Shown here: positions 10,071 to 20,143 of the stretch, piece after piece
How positions within the stretch are numbered: the stretch's first letter is position 1
Layout: each line of letters starts with the position of its first letter
Assembly: GCF_000254135.1 (NCBI RefSeq)
Contig: NZ_AINS01000003.1
Span: forward strand, 19,780 to 83,779
Length of the DNA: 64,000 nt
Direction of reading: 5' to 3'
Source: Campylobacter coli LMG 9860
GTDB taxonomy: Bacteria > Campylobacterota > Campylobacteria > Campylobacterales > Campylobacteraceae
Made by a program: the position numbers and the translations under genes
Notes under the pieces: generated by a model
What the model was told of the DNA's origin: nothing
Database searches by the model: none
The model's input: the letters and a program-made list of their open reading frames with translations, nothing else

Positions 10071-10513
10071 TTTTATTTTTGATGAGTATCAGTATATCTT
10101 TAGCTAGCCAGATAGAGGTTAAGGCCTTAAATTTTTATTCGGATGAAAATAAGGGTGAAAGCATACTCAGTGGCAATGTTGAAATCATAAGAGGTGATGA
10201 TATTTTAACTGCTGAAAAAGTGATTATATATACAGATAAAAATCGCAAACCTATGCGTTACGAAGCTGTGCAAAATGCTAATTTTAAAATTGTTTTAAAG
10301 GGAAAAACTTATAAGGGGAGTGGAGATAAATTTATTTATAATGTGGCTAAAGATATTTATGAAATTGATGGAAATGCTTTTATTAATGAACTTGAAAGTA
10401 ATCAAAAGCTTTATGGTGATAGGATAATAGTAGATAAGAGAAATAATGTTTATCGTGTTGAAAGCAAGGATAAAAAGCCTGCTCGATTTATATTTGATTT
10501 AGAGCAAAAATGA
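10055..10513 (+). CDS. lptA: LPS transport periplasmic protein LptA (OstA-like)
   Basis: This 152-residue protein begins with a short signal peptide (KIILFLMSISISLAS). An OstA/LptA domain follows, with the alternating strands IEVKALNFYSDENKGE, GNVEIIRGDDILTAEKV and YEIDGNAFI. LptA forms the periplasmic bridge that carries LPS from LptC to LptD. The GTG start at 10055 is supported by AGGAG 8 nt upstream. The nearest ATG, at 10051, is in a frame that stops after three codons. It overlaps lptC by 16 bp and engB by 4 bp. Confidence 0.9.
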   Translation: MVRKIILFLMSISISLASQIEVKALNFYSDENKGESILSGNVEIIRGDDILTAEKVIIYTDKNRKPMRYEAVQNANFKIVLKGKTYKGSGDKFIYNVAKDIYEIDGNAFINELESNQKLYGDRIIVDKRNNVYRVESKDKKPARFIFDLEQK

Positions 10514-11100
10514 TAATAAGTGCTAAATTTATCACCTCTTTAGACAAATTTGATAAAAATTTTGCATCCCATTTTAGTGAAGTGGCATTTTTAGGAAGAT
10601 CAAATGTGGGGAAAAGTTCTTTAATTAATTCTTTATGTAAGCAAAAAAAGCTTGCTAAGAGTTCTGCTACACCTGGAAAAACGCAATTGATTAATATTTT
10701 TGAAGTTTTATGTAAGAAGGATGAGGATAAATTTAGTATCCATTTTATTGATTTACCCGGTTTTGGTTATGCGAAAGTTTCAAAAAATCTAAAAGAAATA
10801 TGGAATAAAAATTTAGATGAGTTTTTAAAATTAAGAAGTTCGATTAAACTTTTTGTGCATTTGATTGATTCAAGACATACAAATTTGGATATTGATTTAA
10901 ATTTGGACAAGTATTTAAAAAGTTTTTTAAAACCTGATCAAAGAGTATTAAAAGTGTTTACAAAATGCGATAAACTCAATCAAAGTGAAAAAGCTAAACT
11001 TAAAAATAGTTTCAAAGACGCTATTTTAATATCCAATTTAAACAAAATGGGTCTTGATGATTTAGAACATGAAGTTATTAAGCAAACTTTAGGTTTATAA
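10510..11100 (+). CDS. engB: Ribosome-assembly GTPase EngB/YsxC (YihA)
   Basis: This 196-residue GTPase has G1 GRSNVGKSS at residues 29-37, G2 in TPGKTQLIN, G3 DLPGFGYAKV and G4 TKCDK. The family helps large ribosomal subunit maturation and is usually essential. It overlaps lptA by 4 bp (ATGA), so translation is probably coupled. Length and motif spacing are normal. Confidence 0.94.
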   Translation: MIISAKFITSLDKFDKNFASHFSEVAFLGRSNVGKSSLINSLCKQKKLAKSSATPGKTQLINIFEVLCKKDEDKFSIHFIDLPGFGYAKVSKNLKEIWNKNLDEFLKLRSSIKLFVHLIDSRHTNLDIDLNLDKYLKSFLKPDQRVLKVFTKCDKLNQSEKAKLKNSFKDAILISNLNKMGLDDLEHEVIKQTLGL

Positions 11101-11101
11101 A

Positions 11102-11596
11102 ATGAGAAAAACTATCAGTGCTTATAAGGTAAAACTGAATGGAAGTTATGTTTTTTTAGGTTTTTTGTGTATCTTATATCAAATTTTAGGCTCTGTTTTT
11201 CTTTATATGCCTTTGCTTTACGGTGTATTTTTTTGTTATATGTATTTTCTTTTAGAAGAAAGGCAAAAAACCTTTAACAAACTTGATTTTAGGTGGTATT
11301 TTTCTTTATTTTTTTTATTTTTTACAGATATAACTTATGATTTTTTTCTCTTTTCTTCTTGGCTTGCCTTTGTTATTTTTTATTATACTTGTGCAGATTG
11401 GATTAAAACAAATTTAAAAATAGGAAAAATTATTCCTATCATACTTGTCCTTTGTGTTTATGCTTTTATTTTTATTTTAGATGCTATTTTTTCGTATGTA
11501 GGAGATCAAGAGTTTAAAATGCCAAATTTTGGCTATATGATATCGATTATGTTTGAGTGTTTGTTTGCTTATATGTTATTTAGGAGTAAGTTCTAA
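11102..11596 (+). CDS. Integral membrane protein, MreD-like position
   Basis: The 164-residue protein is almost wholly hydrophobic, with about five transmembrane helices rich in Phe, Tyr and Leu and short charged loops. I cannot assign it from motifs. It sits directly before the PBP2 gene (1-bp overlap), where rod-type bacteria have mreD, and its size matches MreD (about 160 residues). A role with PBP2 in elongation is therefore reasonable, but it rests on position. No catalytic residues were seen. Confidence 0.6.
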   Translation: MRKTISAYKVKLNGSYVFLGFLCILYQILGSVFLYMPLLYGVFFCYMYFLLEERQKTFNKLDFRWYFSLFFLFFTDITYDFFLFSSWLAFVIFYYTCADWIKTNLKIGKIIPIILVLCVYAFIFILDAIFSYVGDQEFKMPNFGYMISIMFECLFAYMLFRSKF

Positions 11597-13431
11597 TGAG
11601 AATGCGTTTGGTTGTTGGCTTTATATTATTGTTTTTTATATTTTTATTAAGCCGTGTGTATTATTTAAGTATAAAATCAAATGTGTATTATGAAGAACTT
11701 GCCAAACAAAATGCTATAAAAACTGAATTTATAGTCCCAACTCGCGGACAAATTTTAGATCGCAATGGCACTCCTTTGGCGATTAATGATTTGGGTTTTA
11801 GTATTTCTATTAAGCCTTATTTAACTCTAAAAAGGGCAAATAGAGGTGTATTAGAAAAAGAATTAAATCAACTTCAAGGATTTTTTCCTGATTTAAACAC
11901 TACTAAGCTTGCTGAATTTTATAAGAGGAATGACTCTTATTATAATCAAGATTTTATTAAAATCATAGACTTTATACCTTCGCAAGAAATGATGAAGCAT
12001 TATTCAGAACTCAATTTAAATCAAAACATACGCATAGATCCTGCAGTGCAAAGAAAATATCCTTTTGGAAAACTAGCTTCGCATATCATAGGCTATGTAG
12101 GCAAGGCAGATTTGCAAGATATTAAAGAAAATGAAATTTCAAAGCTTACCAATTTTACAGGAAAGAGTGGGATAGAGCGTTATTATAATGATGTTTTGCA
12201 AGGAGAAAAAGGAACTAAGATTTATAAGGTTAATGCCTTAAATCAAGAAGTGGAGCAACTCTCCTATACTTCGGCACTTTCTAATGATATAGAACTTACC
12301 ATAGATATAGAACTTCAAAGCTTTTTAACGCAACTTTTTGAGGGTAATGCGGGTGCTGCTATTATTATGGATATTAGCGATGGTTCTATTTTGGCAGCAG
12401 GAAGCTTTCCTGAATACGATTTAAATCCTTTTGTAACCGGAATTTCTTATAAAGAATGGGACGAGCTTTCTAATAATCTTGATCATCCTTTTACAAATAA
12501 ACTTATCAATGGATATTATCCTCCAGGTTCTGTTGTTAAAATGGGTGTTGGTTTGTCTTTTTTAAATTCAAAAAGTATCAATCCCTCAACCCAATTTTTT
12601 TGTAATGGTAGTATAGAGCTTGGCGGGAGATTTTTTCGTTGTTGGAATAGAGCAGGGCATGGAGCTGTAGATTTAAAACATGCGATAAAAGCAAGTTGTG
12701 ATGTTTATTTTTACGATGGAAGTTTGCAAGTGGGTATAGATCAAATAAGTCGTACTTTATCACGCATAGGCTTTGGAGCTAAAACCGGTGTGGATTTACC
12801 TAATGAATTTGTGGGAATTTTGCCAAGTAGAGAATGGAAAATGCAAAGATATAAACAAGCTTGGTTTCAAGGTGATACCTTAAATACTTCCATAGGGCAA
12901 GGAAATTTCTTGGCTACACCTATGCAGATTGCTAGATATACAGCTCAAATTGCAAAAGGTGCTGAAGTTGTACCTCACTTTCTAAAAAGTGTAGAAAATA
13001 ACAATACTATCACAGAAGATAAAGCGCAAGATAGTAATGAAATTTTCACCCTTTTTGAAAAAAGTCAACTCCCCTATATAAGAGATGCGATGTATGCGGT
13101 TGCTAATGAGCAAGGAGGTACTTCTTATCATTATTTGCGCAATTTAGAAGTAAAAGTTGCTGCTAAAACAGGAACTGCACAGGTGGTGGGTTTTTCTCAA
13201 GCTGATAAAAATAGGGTTGATGAAAAGCAACTTAGATATTATACAAGATCGCACGCTTGGGTAACTTCTTATGCACCTTATTCTAAACCGCGTTATGTGG
13301 TTACTGTTTTAGTAGAACATGGTGGAAGAACGATAAGCTCAGGTGTTGCTACAGCAAAGATCTATCAAAAAATGATAGAACTTGGATATTTTAAACCGGA
13401 AAATAAAGCTAATAGCCTAAAAAAGAACTAG
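11596..13431 (+). CDS. mrdA: Penicillin-binding protein 2 (elongation transpeptidase)
   Basis: This 611-residue class B PBP is anchored by one N-terminal helix (about 4-22). The pedestal starts at PTRGQILDRNGTPLA. The transpeptidase domain has SxxK at S312-K315 (PPGSVVKM), the SxN-type triad SCD at 367-369, and KTG at 524-526 (AAKTGTAQ). It cross-links new peptidoglycan during cell elongation with RodA and is the target of beta-lactams. It is often called PbpC in Campylobacter annotation. It closes the long operon that begins near cbrR and is followed by an AT-rich hairpin. Confidence 0.93.
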   Translation: MRMRLVVGFILLFFIFLLSRVYYLSIKSNVYYEELAKQNAIKTEFIVPTRGQILDRNGTPLAINDLGFSISIKPYLTLKRANRGVLEKELNQLQGFFPDLNTTKLAEFYKRNDSYYNQDFIKIIDFIPSQEMMKHYSELNLNQNIRIDPAVQRKYPFGKLASHIIGYVGKADLQDIKENEISKLTNFTGKSGIERYYNDVLQGEKGTKIYKVNALNQEVEQLSYTSALSNDIELTIDIELQSFLTQLFEGNAGAAIIMDISDGSILAAGSFPEYDLNPFVTGISYKEWDELSNNLDHPFTNKLINGYYPPGSVVKMGVGLSFLNSKSINPSTQFFCNGSIELGGRFFRCWNRAGHGAVDLKHAIKASCDVYFYDGSLQVGIDQISRTLSRIGFGAKTGVDLPNEFVGILPSREWKMQRYKQAWFQGDTLNTSIGQGNFLATPMQIARYTAQIAKGAEVVPHFLKSVENNNTITEDKAQDSNEIFTLFEKSQLPYIRDAMYAVANEQGGTSYHYLRNLEVKVAAKTGTAQVVGFSQADKNRVDEKQLRYYTRSHAWVTSYAPYSKPRYVVTVLVEHGGRTISSGVATAKIYQKMIELGYFKPENKANSLKKN

Positions 13432-13450
13432 AAAAAATATTATTTTTCTA
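13429..13450. terminator. AT-rich hairpin between convergent mrdA and pepP
   Basis: TAGAAAAA and TTTTTCTA form an 8-bp stem around a 6-nt loop, starting in the mrdA stop codon. The two genes converge with only 32 bp between them, so it could serve both strands. The stem is weak (one G-C pair each way). Confidence 0.4.
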
Positions 13451-13463
13451 AGATTTCTTTTTG

Positions 13464-15251
13464 TTAAACCGCTTTAGTTCTTTCTTTGAGCCATTTTAAA
13501 GCTTTTAAATTATCATGAAGCTTAGGAGAGAGTTTTTCATAAACTTCTTTATGATAAGTATTAATCCACGCTTTTTCTTTGGCATCTAATAAGGTTTTAT
13601 CGATACAACTGATTTCAAAAGGGCAAAGCGTTAAGGGTTTAAAATATAAAAATTCACCAAAATCTTTGTTTTTGGGATTTTCTATTTTTGCATTAACAAC
13701 CAAATTTTCAAGCCTAATACCCCATTTTCCTGTTCTATAAATTCCAGGTTCTATAGAAGTTAACATACCTTCTTTAGCCTTTGTTTTTTCAAGCACAGGG
13801 CTAAAATAAGAAAGAGTTTGCGGACCTTCGTGAACATTTAAAAAATAACCCACCCCATGACCAGTGCCGTGTGTATAATCAAGCTGTTCTTGCCACAAAG
13901 GAGCTCTTGTGATAGCATCAAGCAAAGGCATGGCAATATCTTTTGGAAAAATAGTACTTGCTATGGCTATGTGTGCTTTTAAAACTAGGGTATAATCATG
14001 AATTTGTTCCTCGTTTAACTCACCTATAGCTACAACTCTAGTAATATCCGTGGTGCCATTTTTATATTGCCCACCCGAATCTATAAGCAATAATCCATTT
14101 TTTTGGATATAAGAAAAGCTTTCTTTTTCGGCTTTATAATGCGGTAAAGCTGCATTAGCGTTAAATCCTGCTATGGTAGAAAAACTATTGCTAATATAAT
14201 AAGGACTTTGAGATCTAAATTCAGTGATTTTAGTATCGATATCAAGCTCGCTGATTTGTGTATTATTTTTGATATTTTCTTCAAGCCAAGTAAAAAATTT
14301 ACATAAAGCCACTCCATCTTCTATCATGGCATTTTGTATATGTGCGATTTCCTTATCTGTCTTGATAGCTTTTAAATGGGTGCTAGGATTGATCTCTTCT
14401 AAAATTTCAACGCTTTTATCTAAAATTTCAATGAGTAAAGTAGTTGTTTTTGAAGGCTCAATGAGTAAATTTGTATTTTGGAGTTTTTTAAGCTCATCTT
14501 GAATTTTATTATATTCCTTAAGACAAATTCCATCTAAATTTAATTTTTTTTCAAGTTCAAAGTCAATTTTTTCCCTATCTATAAAAAGCAAAGCCTTTCC
14601 TTCCAAGATTAGTAAATGACTTAAAAATATAGGATTATAGCATACATCATTTCCTCTTAAATTAGTAATCCATGCTATATCATCAAGACTGGAAATAAGA
14701 TGATTTTTTGCTTGTAGTTTGTTCATTTTTTCACGCACTAATAATAGTTTTTCTTTTCTAGAATAGGAGCAATATTCTAATTCATGTTCATAAACCTTAT
14801 TTTTAGGTAACGCAGGACGATCTTCCCAAATGAGGCTGATTAAATCGATATTTTTTAGCTCGGCTTTGCAGTTTTTTTGTATTTCTTTTTGTAAAGATAA
14901 GGATAAAACTGAAAAATCTATACCTAAATTTTGCTCCTCATTTAAATTTTCTTTTAGCCATTTTAAAAAGGTATTATTTGCATCTTGTTTTTGTAAAAGT
15001 ATGCCACTACCTTCTAATTCCTTTTGTGCTTGAATCCAATACCTTCCATCTGTCCATAAAAAAGCATCTTGAGAAGTGATGATTAAGCTTCCAGCAGAGC
15101 CCTTAAAGCCACTTACAAAAGCTCTGCTTTGATAAAAGCTAGGCAAATACTCATTTAAATGCGGATCAGCACTTAGGATCAAATAAGCGTCAAGTTTTTC
15201 TTTTATCATAAATTGTCTGATTTTTTCAACTCTTATTTTACGAATATTCAT
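13464..15251 (-). CDS. pepP: Xaa-Pro aminopeptidase (M24B, aminopeptidase P)
   Basis: This 595-residue cytoplasmic metallopeptidase removes N-terminal residues before proline. Two creatinase-like N-terminal domains (about 1-300) precede the pita-bread catalytic domain. Metal ligands are visible in LLIDSGGQYKNGTTDITR, HGTGHGVGYFLNVHEGP, SIEPGIYR and GIRLENLVVV-like GIRLENLVVN. The length fits the long three-domain M24B form. AAAAGGA precedes the ATG and a TATAAT box lies about 50 bp upstream. It is a monocistronic minus-strand gene convergent with mrdA. Confidence 0.93.
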   Translation of the reverse strand: MNIRKIRVEKIRQFMIKEKLDAYLILSADPHLNEYLPSFYQSRAFVSGFKGSAGSLIITSQDAFLWTDGRYWIQAQKELEGSGILLQKQDANNTFLKWLKENLNEEQNLGIDFSVLSLSLQKEIQKNCKAELKNIDLISLIWEDRPALPKNKVYEHELEYCSYSRKEKLLLVREKMNKLQAKNHLISSLDDIAWITNLRGNDVCYNPIFLSHLLILEGKALLFIDREKIDFELEKKLNLDGICLKEYNKIQDELKKLQNTNLLIEPSKTTTLLIEILDKSVEILEEINPSTHLKAIKTDKEIAHIQNAMIEDGVALCKFFTWLEENIKNNTQISELDIDTKITEFRSQSPYYISNSFSTIAGFNANAALPHYKAEKESFSYIQKNGLLLIDSGGQYKNGTTDITRVVAIGELNEEQIHDYTLVLKAHIAIASTIFPKDIAMPLLDAITRAPLWQEQLDYTHGTGHGVGYFLNVHEGPQTLSYFSPVLEKTKAKEGMLTSIEPGIYRTGKWGIRLENLVVNAKIENPKNKDFGEFLYFKPLTLCPFEISCIDKTLLDAKEKAWINTYHKEVYEKLSPKLHDNLKALKWLKERTKAV

Positions 15252-15302
15252 TTTTTTCCTTTTAAATTTGCATTATTTTATAAATCTTTTTATCAAAATA
15301 AC

Positions 15303-15308
15303 ATTATA
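15303..15308 (-). promoter_or_regulatory. -10 box of pepP
   Basis: On the minus strand GGCTATAAT lies about 52 bp before the pepP ATG, with an AAAAGGA ribosome site next to the start. The match to TATAAT is perfect; no -35 is evident, as usual in Campylobacter. Confidence 0.55.
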
Positions 15309-15335
15309 GCCTTTATAGATAAAAAGCTATAGTAT

Positions 15336-15893
15336 TTATTTTAGTTTTGCTAGGGAAATAAAAGAAAGCGTTAGTTTTAAATGAAGATTTAAACTTGTTG
15401 TATTGTCAATTTCAAATTTGTGAATTTGATAGTGCAAGTCTGAATTTTCTAATTGTTTCATAAAGGAAAGTATTGGACTAAAATCACCAAAAATATTGAG
15501 TGAAATTTTACGATAAGAATTTTCTTCTGATTGCAACCACTCTATATTAGAGATCCAAAGATTATTTTCAAGAGCTAGATTTTGCAAATTTTTAATGTAT
15601 GTTTCATGGTTTTTATTAAAAACATTAAGATAGTTTTCATAACTTTTTATTTTATCTTGGATAAAAACAAGCTCTTTTTCAAGTTGTTTTATTTGTTGGT
15701 TTAAATCTTGATTTGTCGTGATTATTTTATCCATATCATTACTTTGAATGAAAAATTCATGATTAAAAAAGCTTTTTAAGTAAGAATGGTAAAAATGAAA
15801 AGAGAGTAATATTGCTAGGAGTATGGTTGTAAGATATATTAAAATTTTCTCCCTAGAACTTAGATTTTCTAAAAATTGCTCAATTTGATTCAT
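15336..15893 (-). CDS. Membrane-anchored periplasmic protein, GspM/PilO-like architecture
   Basis: The 185-residue protein has a short cytoplasmic N-terminus, one membrane helix (about 19-37), a coiled coil (about 45-80), and a C-terminal domain of alternating strands and helices ending in LNLHLKLTLSFISLAKLK. No enzymatic motif is present. Bitopic helix, coiled coil and small alpha/beta domain are the plan of GspM and PilO, assembly-platform proteins of type II secretion and type IV pili. It overlaps its upstream partner, which looks like GspL, by 1 bp. Function is inferred from architecture only; it could serve the DNA-uptake apparatus. Confidence 0.55.
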   Translation of the reverse strand: MNQIEQFLENLSSREKILIYLTTILLAILLSFHFYHSYLKSFFNHEFFIQSNDMDKIITTNQDLNQQIKQLEKELVFIQDKIKSYENYLNVFNKNHETYIKNLQNLALENNLWISNIEWLQSEENSYRKISLNIFGDFSPILSFMKQLENSDLHYQIHKFEIDNTTSLNLHLKLTLSFISLAKLK

Positions 15894-16966
15894 TATAATG
15901 CTCTTAAAGTGATTTCGTGCAAGGATTTATCTTGTGAGATAAGACTAAATTGGGGACTTGTAAATTGAAGTGCTTTATTAAAATCCTCTTCGTTGCTAAA
16001 TTTTATAGTGATAAGGGTTTTATCTATCATGAGATTAGAAATTCTTAAAGAATGATCATTTAGCCATGCAATAGCCTTTGTTAAAATCAAAATTGTATTT
16101 TTATCCGCTTTAAAATTTTGCGTAATTTTAGATAATTGTTCAGAGTATTTTTCTAATAAAAGATTTTGAGTTTGAATTTCTAATTGAAGTTGTTCTATAT
16201 TGGCCTTAAGTTTTTGGCTTTGTTTTTCTTGAATTTCATAGATTTTATTTTGTGAAATTTCATTTTGTATATGTGTTGTTTTGGCATTTTGGTATTGCGC
16301 AAAGTCAATTAATGATAAAACTACAATACTGATTATAAAACTTAGAGCAAATAAGAAAATAAATTTAAAATACCAAGGAAGATATTTTTTATAGTGTTTG
16401 ATAAAATTAGCATTTTTATCAAGATGGTGAATGCTATGTTTTGAAAGTGCGATTTTATCTTCTTGAATCATTTTAAAAGGAAGTTTTGCTTTTGCACTTA
16501 TAAGATTGAAAATTTCATGAGCTTTTGTGCTTAGCAGTATTTTACTTTCATAGTGTTGTAAAAGCTCTAAAATACGGCTTTTGTTTATAAATTCTTCTAT
16601 ATTATCACAAAAATCGAGTGTTTTAAAAGTTTTAAATTTACCTTGCTCGTAAAAACATAAAAATACTTTTTGCGGTTTTATTTCCAAGATACAAAAATTC
16701 TCTTCTTTGATTTTATTTTCCAAAAATAAGCTTTGAAAGACGAGGGGTTGGGGAAAACAAAATTGAGTTTTGGGTAGTTTTGCAACCCGTGCTAAAAAAC
16801 AATGATAAATTTGATCTTGTTTTAAAAAAGCCAATTGATATTCAAAAGGATTTTGAAGATCGCATTCTTTTGTTAGCTCTTTAAAAAGGTCATCTTCTTC
16901 AAAATTGCCATTTTTTTGTTTGTAGATAAGATTTTCAAAACTTATAAAATGAGCTTTATTCTTCAT
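15893..16966 (-). CDS. Bitopic membrane protein, GspL/PilN-like architecture
   Basis: The 357-residue protein has a cytoplasmic domain of about 190 residues, one membrane helix (about 197-218), a coiled coil (about 225-285) and a small C-terminal periplasmic domain (about 285-357). This matches GspL, or a PilM-PilN fusion, the cytoplasm-to-periplasm link of type II secretion and pilus platforms. No clear ATP-binding motif is visible in the cytoplasmic part. It begins inside the end of era (11-bp overlap) and its stop overlaps the next start, so both follow era in the same transcript. The assignment is by shape and pairing, not by recognised motifs. Confidence 0.55.
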   Translation of the reverse strand: MKNKAHFISFENLIYKQKNGNFEEDDLFKELTKECDLQNPFEYQLAFLKQDQIYHCFLARVAKLPKTQFCFPQPLVFQSLFLENKIKEENFCILEIKPQKVFLCFYEQGKFKTFKTLDFCDNIEEFINKSRILELLQHYESKILLSTKAHEIFNLISAKAKLPFKMIQEDKIALSKHSIHHLDKNANFIKHYKKYLPWYFKFIFLFALSFIISIVVLSLIDFAQYQNAKTTHIQNEISQNKIYEIQEKQSQKLKANIEQLQLEIQTQNLLLEKYSEQLSKITQNFKADKNTILILTKAIAWLNDHSLRISNLMIDKTLITIKFSNEEDFNKALQFTSPQFSLISQDKSLHEITLRAL

Positions 16967-17831
16967 AATTTAGAATTTTTTTAAGAAAAATTTCATCTTT
17001 TTGCCAATTTTTCTTTACAATGACAAAAAGCTTTAAGAGTACTTTGTTTTGAATGAGTTTTGAAATTTTAAATCTCGCATCTTTTCCTATTCTTTTAAGC
17101 GTCGTTCCATCTTTTCCTATAAGCATGGCTTTATGGGAATTTGTATCGGTGATAATTTGCGCATCAATGATAAAAAGATTGGATGTTTCTTTGGTATTTT
17201 TTATCATAATTTCACAAGAATAAGGCAATTCTTCGCTTAAATTTTCATAAATACTTTCAAGTATAAATTCTCTAAAAATATCTTTTTGAGAACTAGGTGT
17301 TAAAAATTCACTATCATAAAAATACTCATGTTCAGGTAAGAGCTTGCACAACTCATTTAGCAGTGGTTTTTGGTAGTTTTTTTTCTTGCAAGAATAGGGC
17401 AAGATAGCTTTAAAATACTTGCTAAATTTTGCATATTCATTGAGTTTTTTTAAAAGTGTGCCATTATCAGCTAGATCTACTTTGTTAAGAACGATGATAT
17501 GAGGAACTTTAGGGTTTAAGCTTAGGAAATTTTCATAATCTTTTACACTATCAAAAATACTAGCAACAAACAAGATAACATCGCAATCACCCATAGATTT
17601 TATAGCGCTTTGGATAAGAAATTGATTAAGCGTTGCTTTGCTTTCATGAAGACCAGGTGTATCTATAAAGATGATCTGATCTTCACCATTCATGACTATA
17701 GCTTTGATTTTACGCCTTGTGGCATTTTGTTTGTGAGAAACTAGGGCGATTTTTTCTTCTAGCAAGGAATTAATTAAAGTGCTTTTTCCCGCATTGGTAC
17801 GCCCTATGATGCTAACAAAGCCACTTTTCAC
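16956..17831 (-). CDS. era: GTPase Era
   Basis: This 291-residue GTPase helps 30S subunit maturation by binding the 3' end of 16S rRNA. G1 is GRTNAGKST at 10-18, G3 DTPGLHES and G4 NKVD. The C-terminal KH domain contains [19 protein letters not shown]. Its ATG overlaps the hslU stop by 4 bp. In this family the KH domain is basic and ends close to the C-terminus, as seen here. Confidence 0.95.
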   Translation of the reverse strand: MKSGFVSIIGRTNAGKSTLINSLLEEKIALVSHKQNATRRKIKAIVMNGEDQIIFIDTPGLHESKATLNQFLIQSAIKSMGDCDVILFVASIFDSVKDYENFLSLNPKVPHIIVLNKVDLADNGTLLKKLNEYAKFSKYFKAILPYSCKKKNYQKPLLNELCKLLPEHEYFYDSEFLTPSSQKDIFREFILESIYENLSEELPYSCEIMIKNTKETSNLFIIDAQIITDTNSHKAMLIGKDGTTLKRIGKDARFKISKLIQNKVLLKLFVIVKKNWQKDEIFLKKILNYEE

Positions 17832-19147
17832 AAAATATACCTTGCAAGATCTTTATTTTCTATAATATCTCCAAGTTTTTCTTCCACCATTTTTTTATCA
17901 ACTACGAATTTTTTACCCGCATACTCATCTGCTTCAAAGCTTAAATCTTCAAGCAATTTTTCTATAACTGTATGCAAGCGTCTAGCACCTATATCTTGCA
18001 TTTCTTCATTGGCTTTAGAAGCAATTTTTGCAATCTCTTTAATCGCTTCATCATCAAATTCAAGTTCTAAATTCTCAGTTTTTAAAAGCTGTTCATATTG
18101 TTTTAAAAGTGAATTTTTAGGGCGTGTTAGAATTTCATAAAGTGCTTTATCATCAAGACTATCTAGCTCTACTCTTAAAGGAAAACGACCTTGAAGTTCA
18201 GGGATTAAATCGCTTGGTTTGCTAAGATGGAAAGCTCCTGCTGCGATAAAAAGGATATGATCGGTTTTTAAAGTGCCGATCTTTGTTTGTACGCTTGAGC
18301 CTTCAACTATAGGAAGTAAATCTCTTTGAACACCCTCTTTGCTTGGATCTTGGCGATTTGAATTTCCACTTGAAACCGCAATTTTATCAATCTCATCTAT
18401 AAAAATAATCCCTTCATTTTCCGCTCTTTTTAAGGCTTCACTTTTGATACTTTCTTGATCTAGGATTTTTTCTCCTGCTTCGTTTTTTAAAGCATTTTTA
18501 GCGTCTTTGATTTTCATTTCTTTTTTGACTTTTTTACTGCCAACGCCTATAACCTTAACTATATCTTGCATTGCTCCCATTTCAGGCGGTAAATTAGGAT
18601 TTGTATCAAACATGTTTTGTGAAATTTCTATCTCTATCACGCTTTCATCTAAATCCCCATTTCTAAGTTTTGTCCTCATTTTTTCAAGGCTATTTTTATA
18701 TTCTTCTTGTTTTTCATCACTGATGCCTTTAGGTAAAGGGGGAAGAAGTTTTTCTAAAATTTTATTTTCTATAAATTCATCGATTTTATCTTTATTTTTT
18801 TCTCTTTGTTCATTTTTTACCAAATTTAAAGCTGCATTTGCAAGATCTCTTACCATGCTTTCTACATCACGACCTACAAAGCCTACCTCTGTGTATTTAC
18901 TCGCTTCGATTTTAATAAAAGGAAAGCCCATCATCTTAGCCAAACGCCTTGCAATTTCAGTCTTACCCACACCCGTTGATCCTATCATAAGGATATTTTT
19001 TGGCACTATATCATCTTGGAGTTCAGGGCTAAGCTGCATTCTTCGGTAGCGGTTTCTTAGGGCTATTGCTATAATTTTTTTAGCTTTTTTTTGTCCTATG
19101 ATATAATCATCTAAAAATTTAACGATTTCTTTAGGAGTTAAATTCAT
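17828..19147 (-). CDS. hslU: HslU ATPase, unfoldase of the HslUV protease
   Basis: This 439-residue AAA+ ATPase unfolds substrates and threads them into HslV. Walker A GSTGVGKT is at 56-63, Walker [10 protein letters not shown] near 245-255, and the sensor and arginine-finger region includes FRGRFP-like [11 protein letters not shown]. The pore-loop region ([13 protein letters not shown]) and the C-terminal tail that docks on HslV ([10 protein letters not shown]) are present. The intermediate domain between the Walker motifs is Lys/Glu-rich. It overlaps hslV by 4 bp and era by 4 bp. Confidence 0.96.
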   Translation of the reverse strand: MNLTPKEIVKFLDDYIIGQKKAKKIIAIALRNRYRRMQLSPELQDDIVPKNILMIGSTGVGKTEIARRLAKMMGFPFIKIEASKYTEVGFVGRDVESMVRDLANAALNLVKNEQREKNKDKIDEFIENKILEKLLPPLPKGISDEKQEEYKNSLEKMRTKLRNGDLDESVIEIEISQNMFDTNPNLPPEMGAMQDIVKVIGVGSKKVKKEMKIKDAKNALKNEAGEKILDQESIKSEALKRAENEGIIFIDEIDKIAVSSGNSNRQDPSKEGVQRDLLPIVEGSSVQTKIGTLKTDHILFIAAGAFHLSKPSDLIPELQGRFPLRVELDSLDDKALYEILTRPKNSLLKQYEQLLKTENLELEFDDEAIKEIAKIASKANEEMQDIGARRLHTVIEKLLEDLSFEADEYAGKKFVVDKKMVEEKLGDIIENKDLARYIL

Positions 19148-19686
19148 TTTTCATCCTCAATTACATAAGTTTTTATATTGGTATTGGTATAAATGCAAAT
19201 TTCACCCGCGATTTGAAGACTTGATTTGACTAGTTCTTCTTCATCCAAATTTGCATGTTTTGCCAAAGCTCTGGCAGCTGAAAGTGCATAGTTTCCACCA
19301 CTTCCTATAGCTGCGATTTGTCCATCTTCAGGTTCAACTACATCGCCTGTACCTGAAAGTAAGAAAATATGATTTCTATCAAGCACTAGCATCATAGCCT
19401 CAAGTTTTCTTAGATATTTATCTTTTCGCCATTCTTTAGAAAAATCAATCGCTGCCTTTAAAAGATCACCCTTAGAGCTTTGAAGTAGGTTTTCAAACAT
19501 ATCAAAAAGATTAAAAGCATCAGCTGTGGATCCTGCAAAACCTGCTAAAACTTTGCCGTTGTTGAGTTTTCTAATCTTTACAGCATTGCCTTTTAGCACC
19601 GTATTTCCAAAGCTTACTTGTCCATCTCCGCCAATTACGGATTTATTTTTACCTTTGTAAGCTAAAATCGTTGTTGCGTGAAACAT
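19144..19686 (-). CDS. hslV: HslV proteasome-like peptidase
   Basis: This 180-residue threonine peptidase of the 20S-beta fold assembles as a double ring with HslU. The segment [21 protein letters not shown] carries the N-terminal nucleophile region. The first threonine is residue 5, not residue 2, because the frame starts MFHATT. A four-residue propeptide must therefore be removed before T5 can act; no start codon exists next to the threonine. [13 protein letters not shown] GNAVKIRKL and [11 protein letters not shown] are conserved. The ATG overlaps the rplI stop by 1 bp. Confidence 0.94.
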   Translation of the reverse strand: MFHATTILAYKGKNKSVIGGDGQVSFGNTVLKGNAVKIRKLNNGKVLAGFAGSTADAFNLFDMFENLLQSSKGDLLKAAIDFSKEWRKDKYLRKLEAMMLVLDRNHIFLLSGTGDVVEPEDGQIAAIGSGGNYALSAARALAKHANLDEEELVKSSLQIAGEICIYTNTNIKTYVIEDEK

Positions 19687-20129
19687 TATTCTGCCTTTAT
19701 ATTTATGTTAAATTTAGCATGGATTGCGTGTCCAAGTTTTACGCTAACTTCGTGAGTTCCAAGGCTTTTTAAGGTATCGCATTCTAAGCTTTTTTTATCG
19801 ATTTCTATATGGCTTTGTTCTTTTAAAGCATGAGCGATTTCATCTTTAGTTACCCCACCAAACAAGCTTCCATTAGCTCCTACAGGCTTTGAAATTTCAA
19901 GTGTAACTTTGCTAAGTTCTTCTTTTAGTTTTTCTAAATTTGCAAGTTCAAAGCGTAAATTCTCCGCTTCTTTTTTCTTATCACTTTCGTATTTTCTTAA
20001 AACTTCATTTGTTGCTGCCTTAGCAAAGCCTTTAGCAATGAGAAAATTTTGACCATAACCATCTTTTACTTCTTTGATTTCGCCTGCTTTTCCAAGAGCT
20101 TTAACATCTTTGATTAATAATACTTTCAT
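19686..20129 (-). CDS. rplI: 50S ribosomal protein L9
   Basis: This 147-residue protein has the L9 N-domain [35 protein letters not shown] long charged connecting helix and the C-terminal RNA-binding domain with [11 protein letters not shown] follow. It binds domain V of 23S rRNA. It lies 14 bp after argG and overlaps hslV by 1 bp, so it is in the argG-rplI-hslVU-era transcript, an unusual place for L9 compared with the rpsF-rpsR-rplI arrangement of many bacteria. Confidence 0.95.
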   Translation of the reverse strand: MKVLLIKDVKALGKAGEIKEVKDGYGQNFLIAKGFAKAATNEVLRKYESDKKKEAENLRFELANLEKLKEELSKVTLEISKPVGANGSLFGGVTKDEIAHALKEQSHIEIDKKSLECDTLKSLGTHEVSVKLGHAIHAKFNINIKAE

Positions 20130-20143
20130 TTTTTAATCCTTGT

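Noticed and set aside
18507..19049. 180-codon open frame on the plus strand opposite hslU
   Set aside because: It mirrors a conserved gene, has Ser/Phe/Leu-rich shadow composition and no ribosome site.
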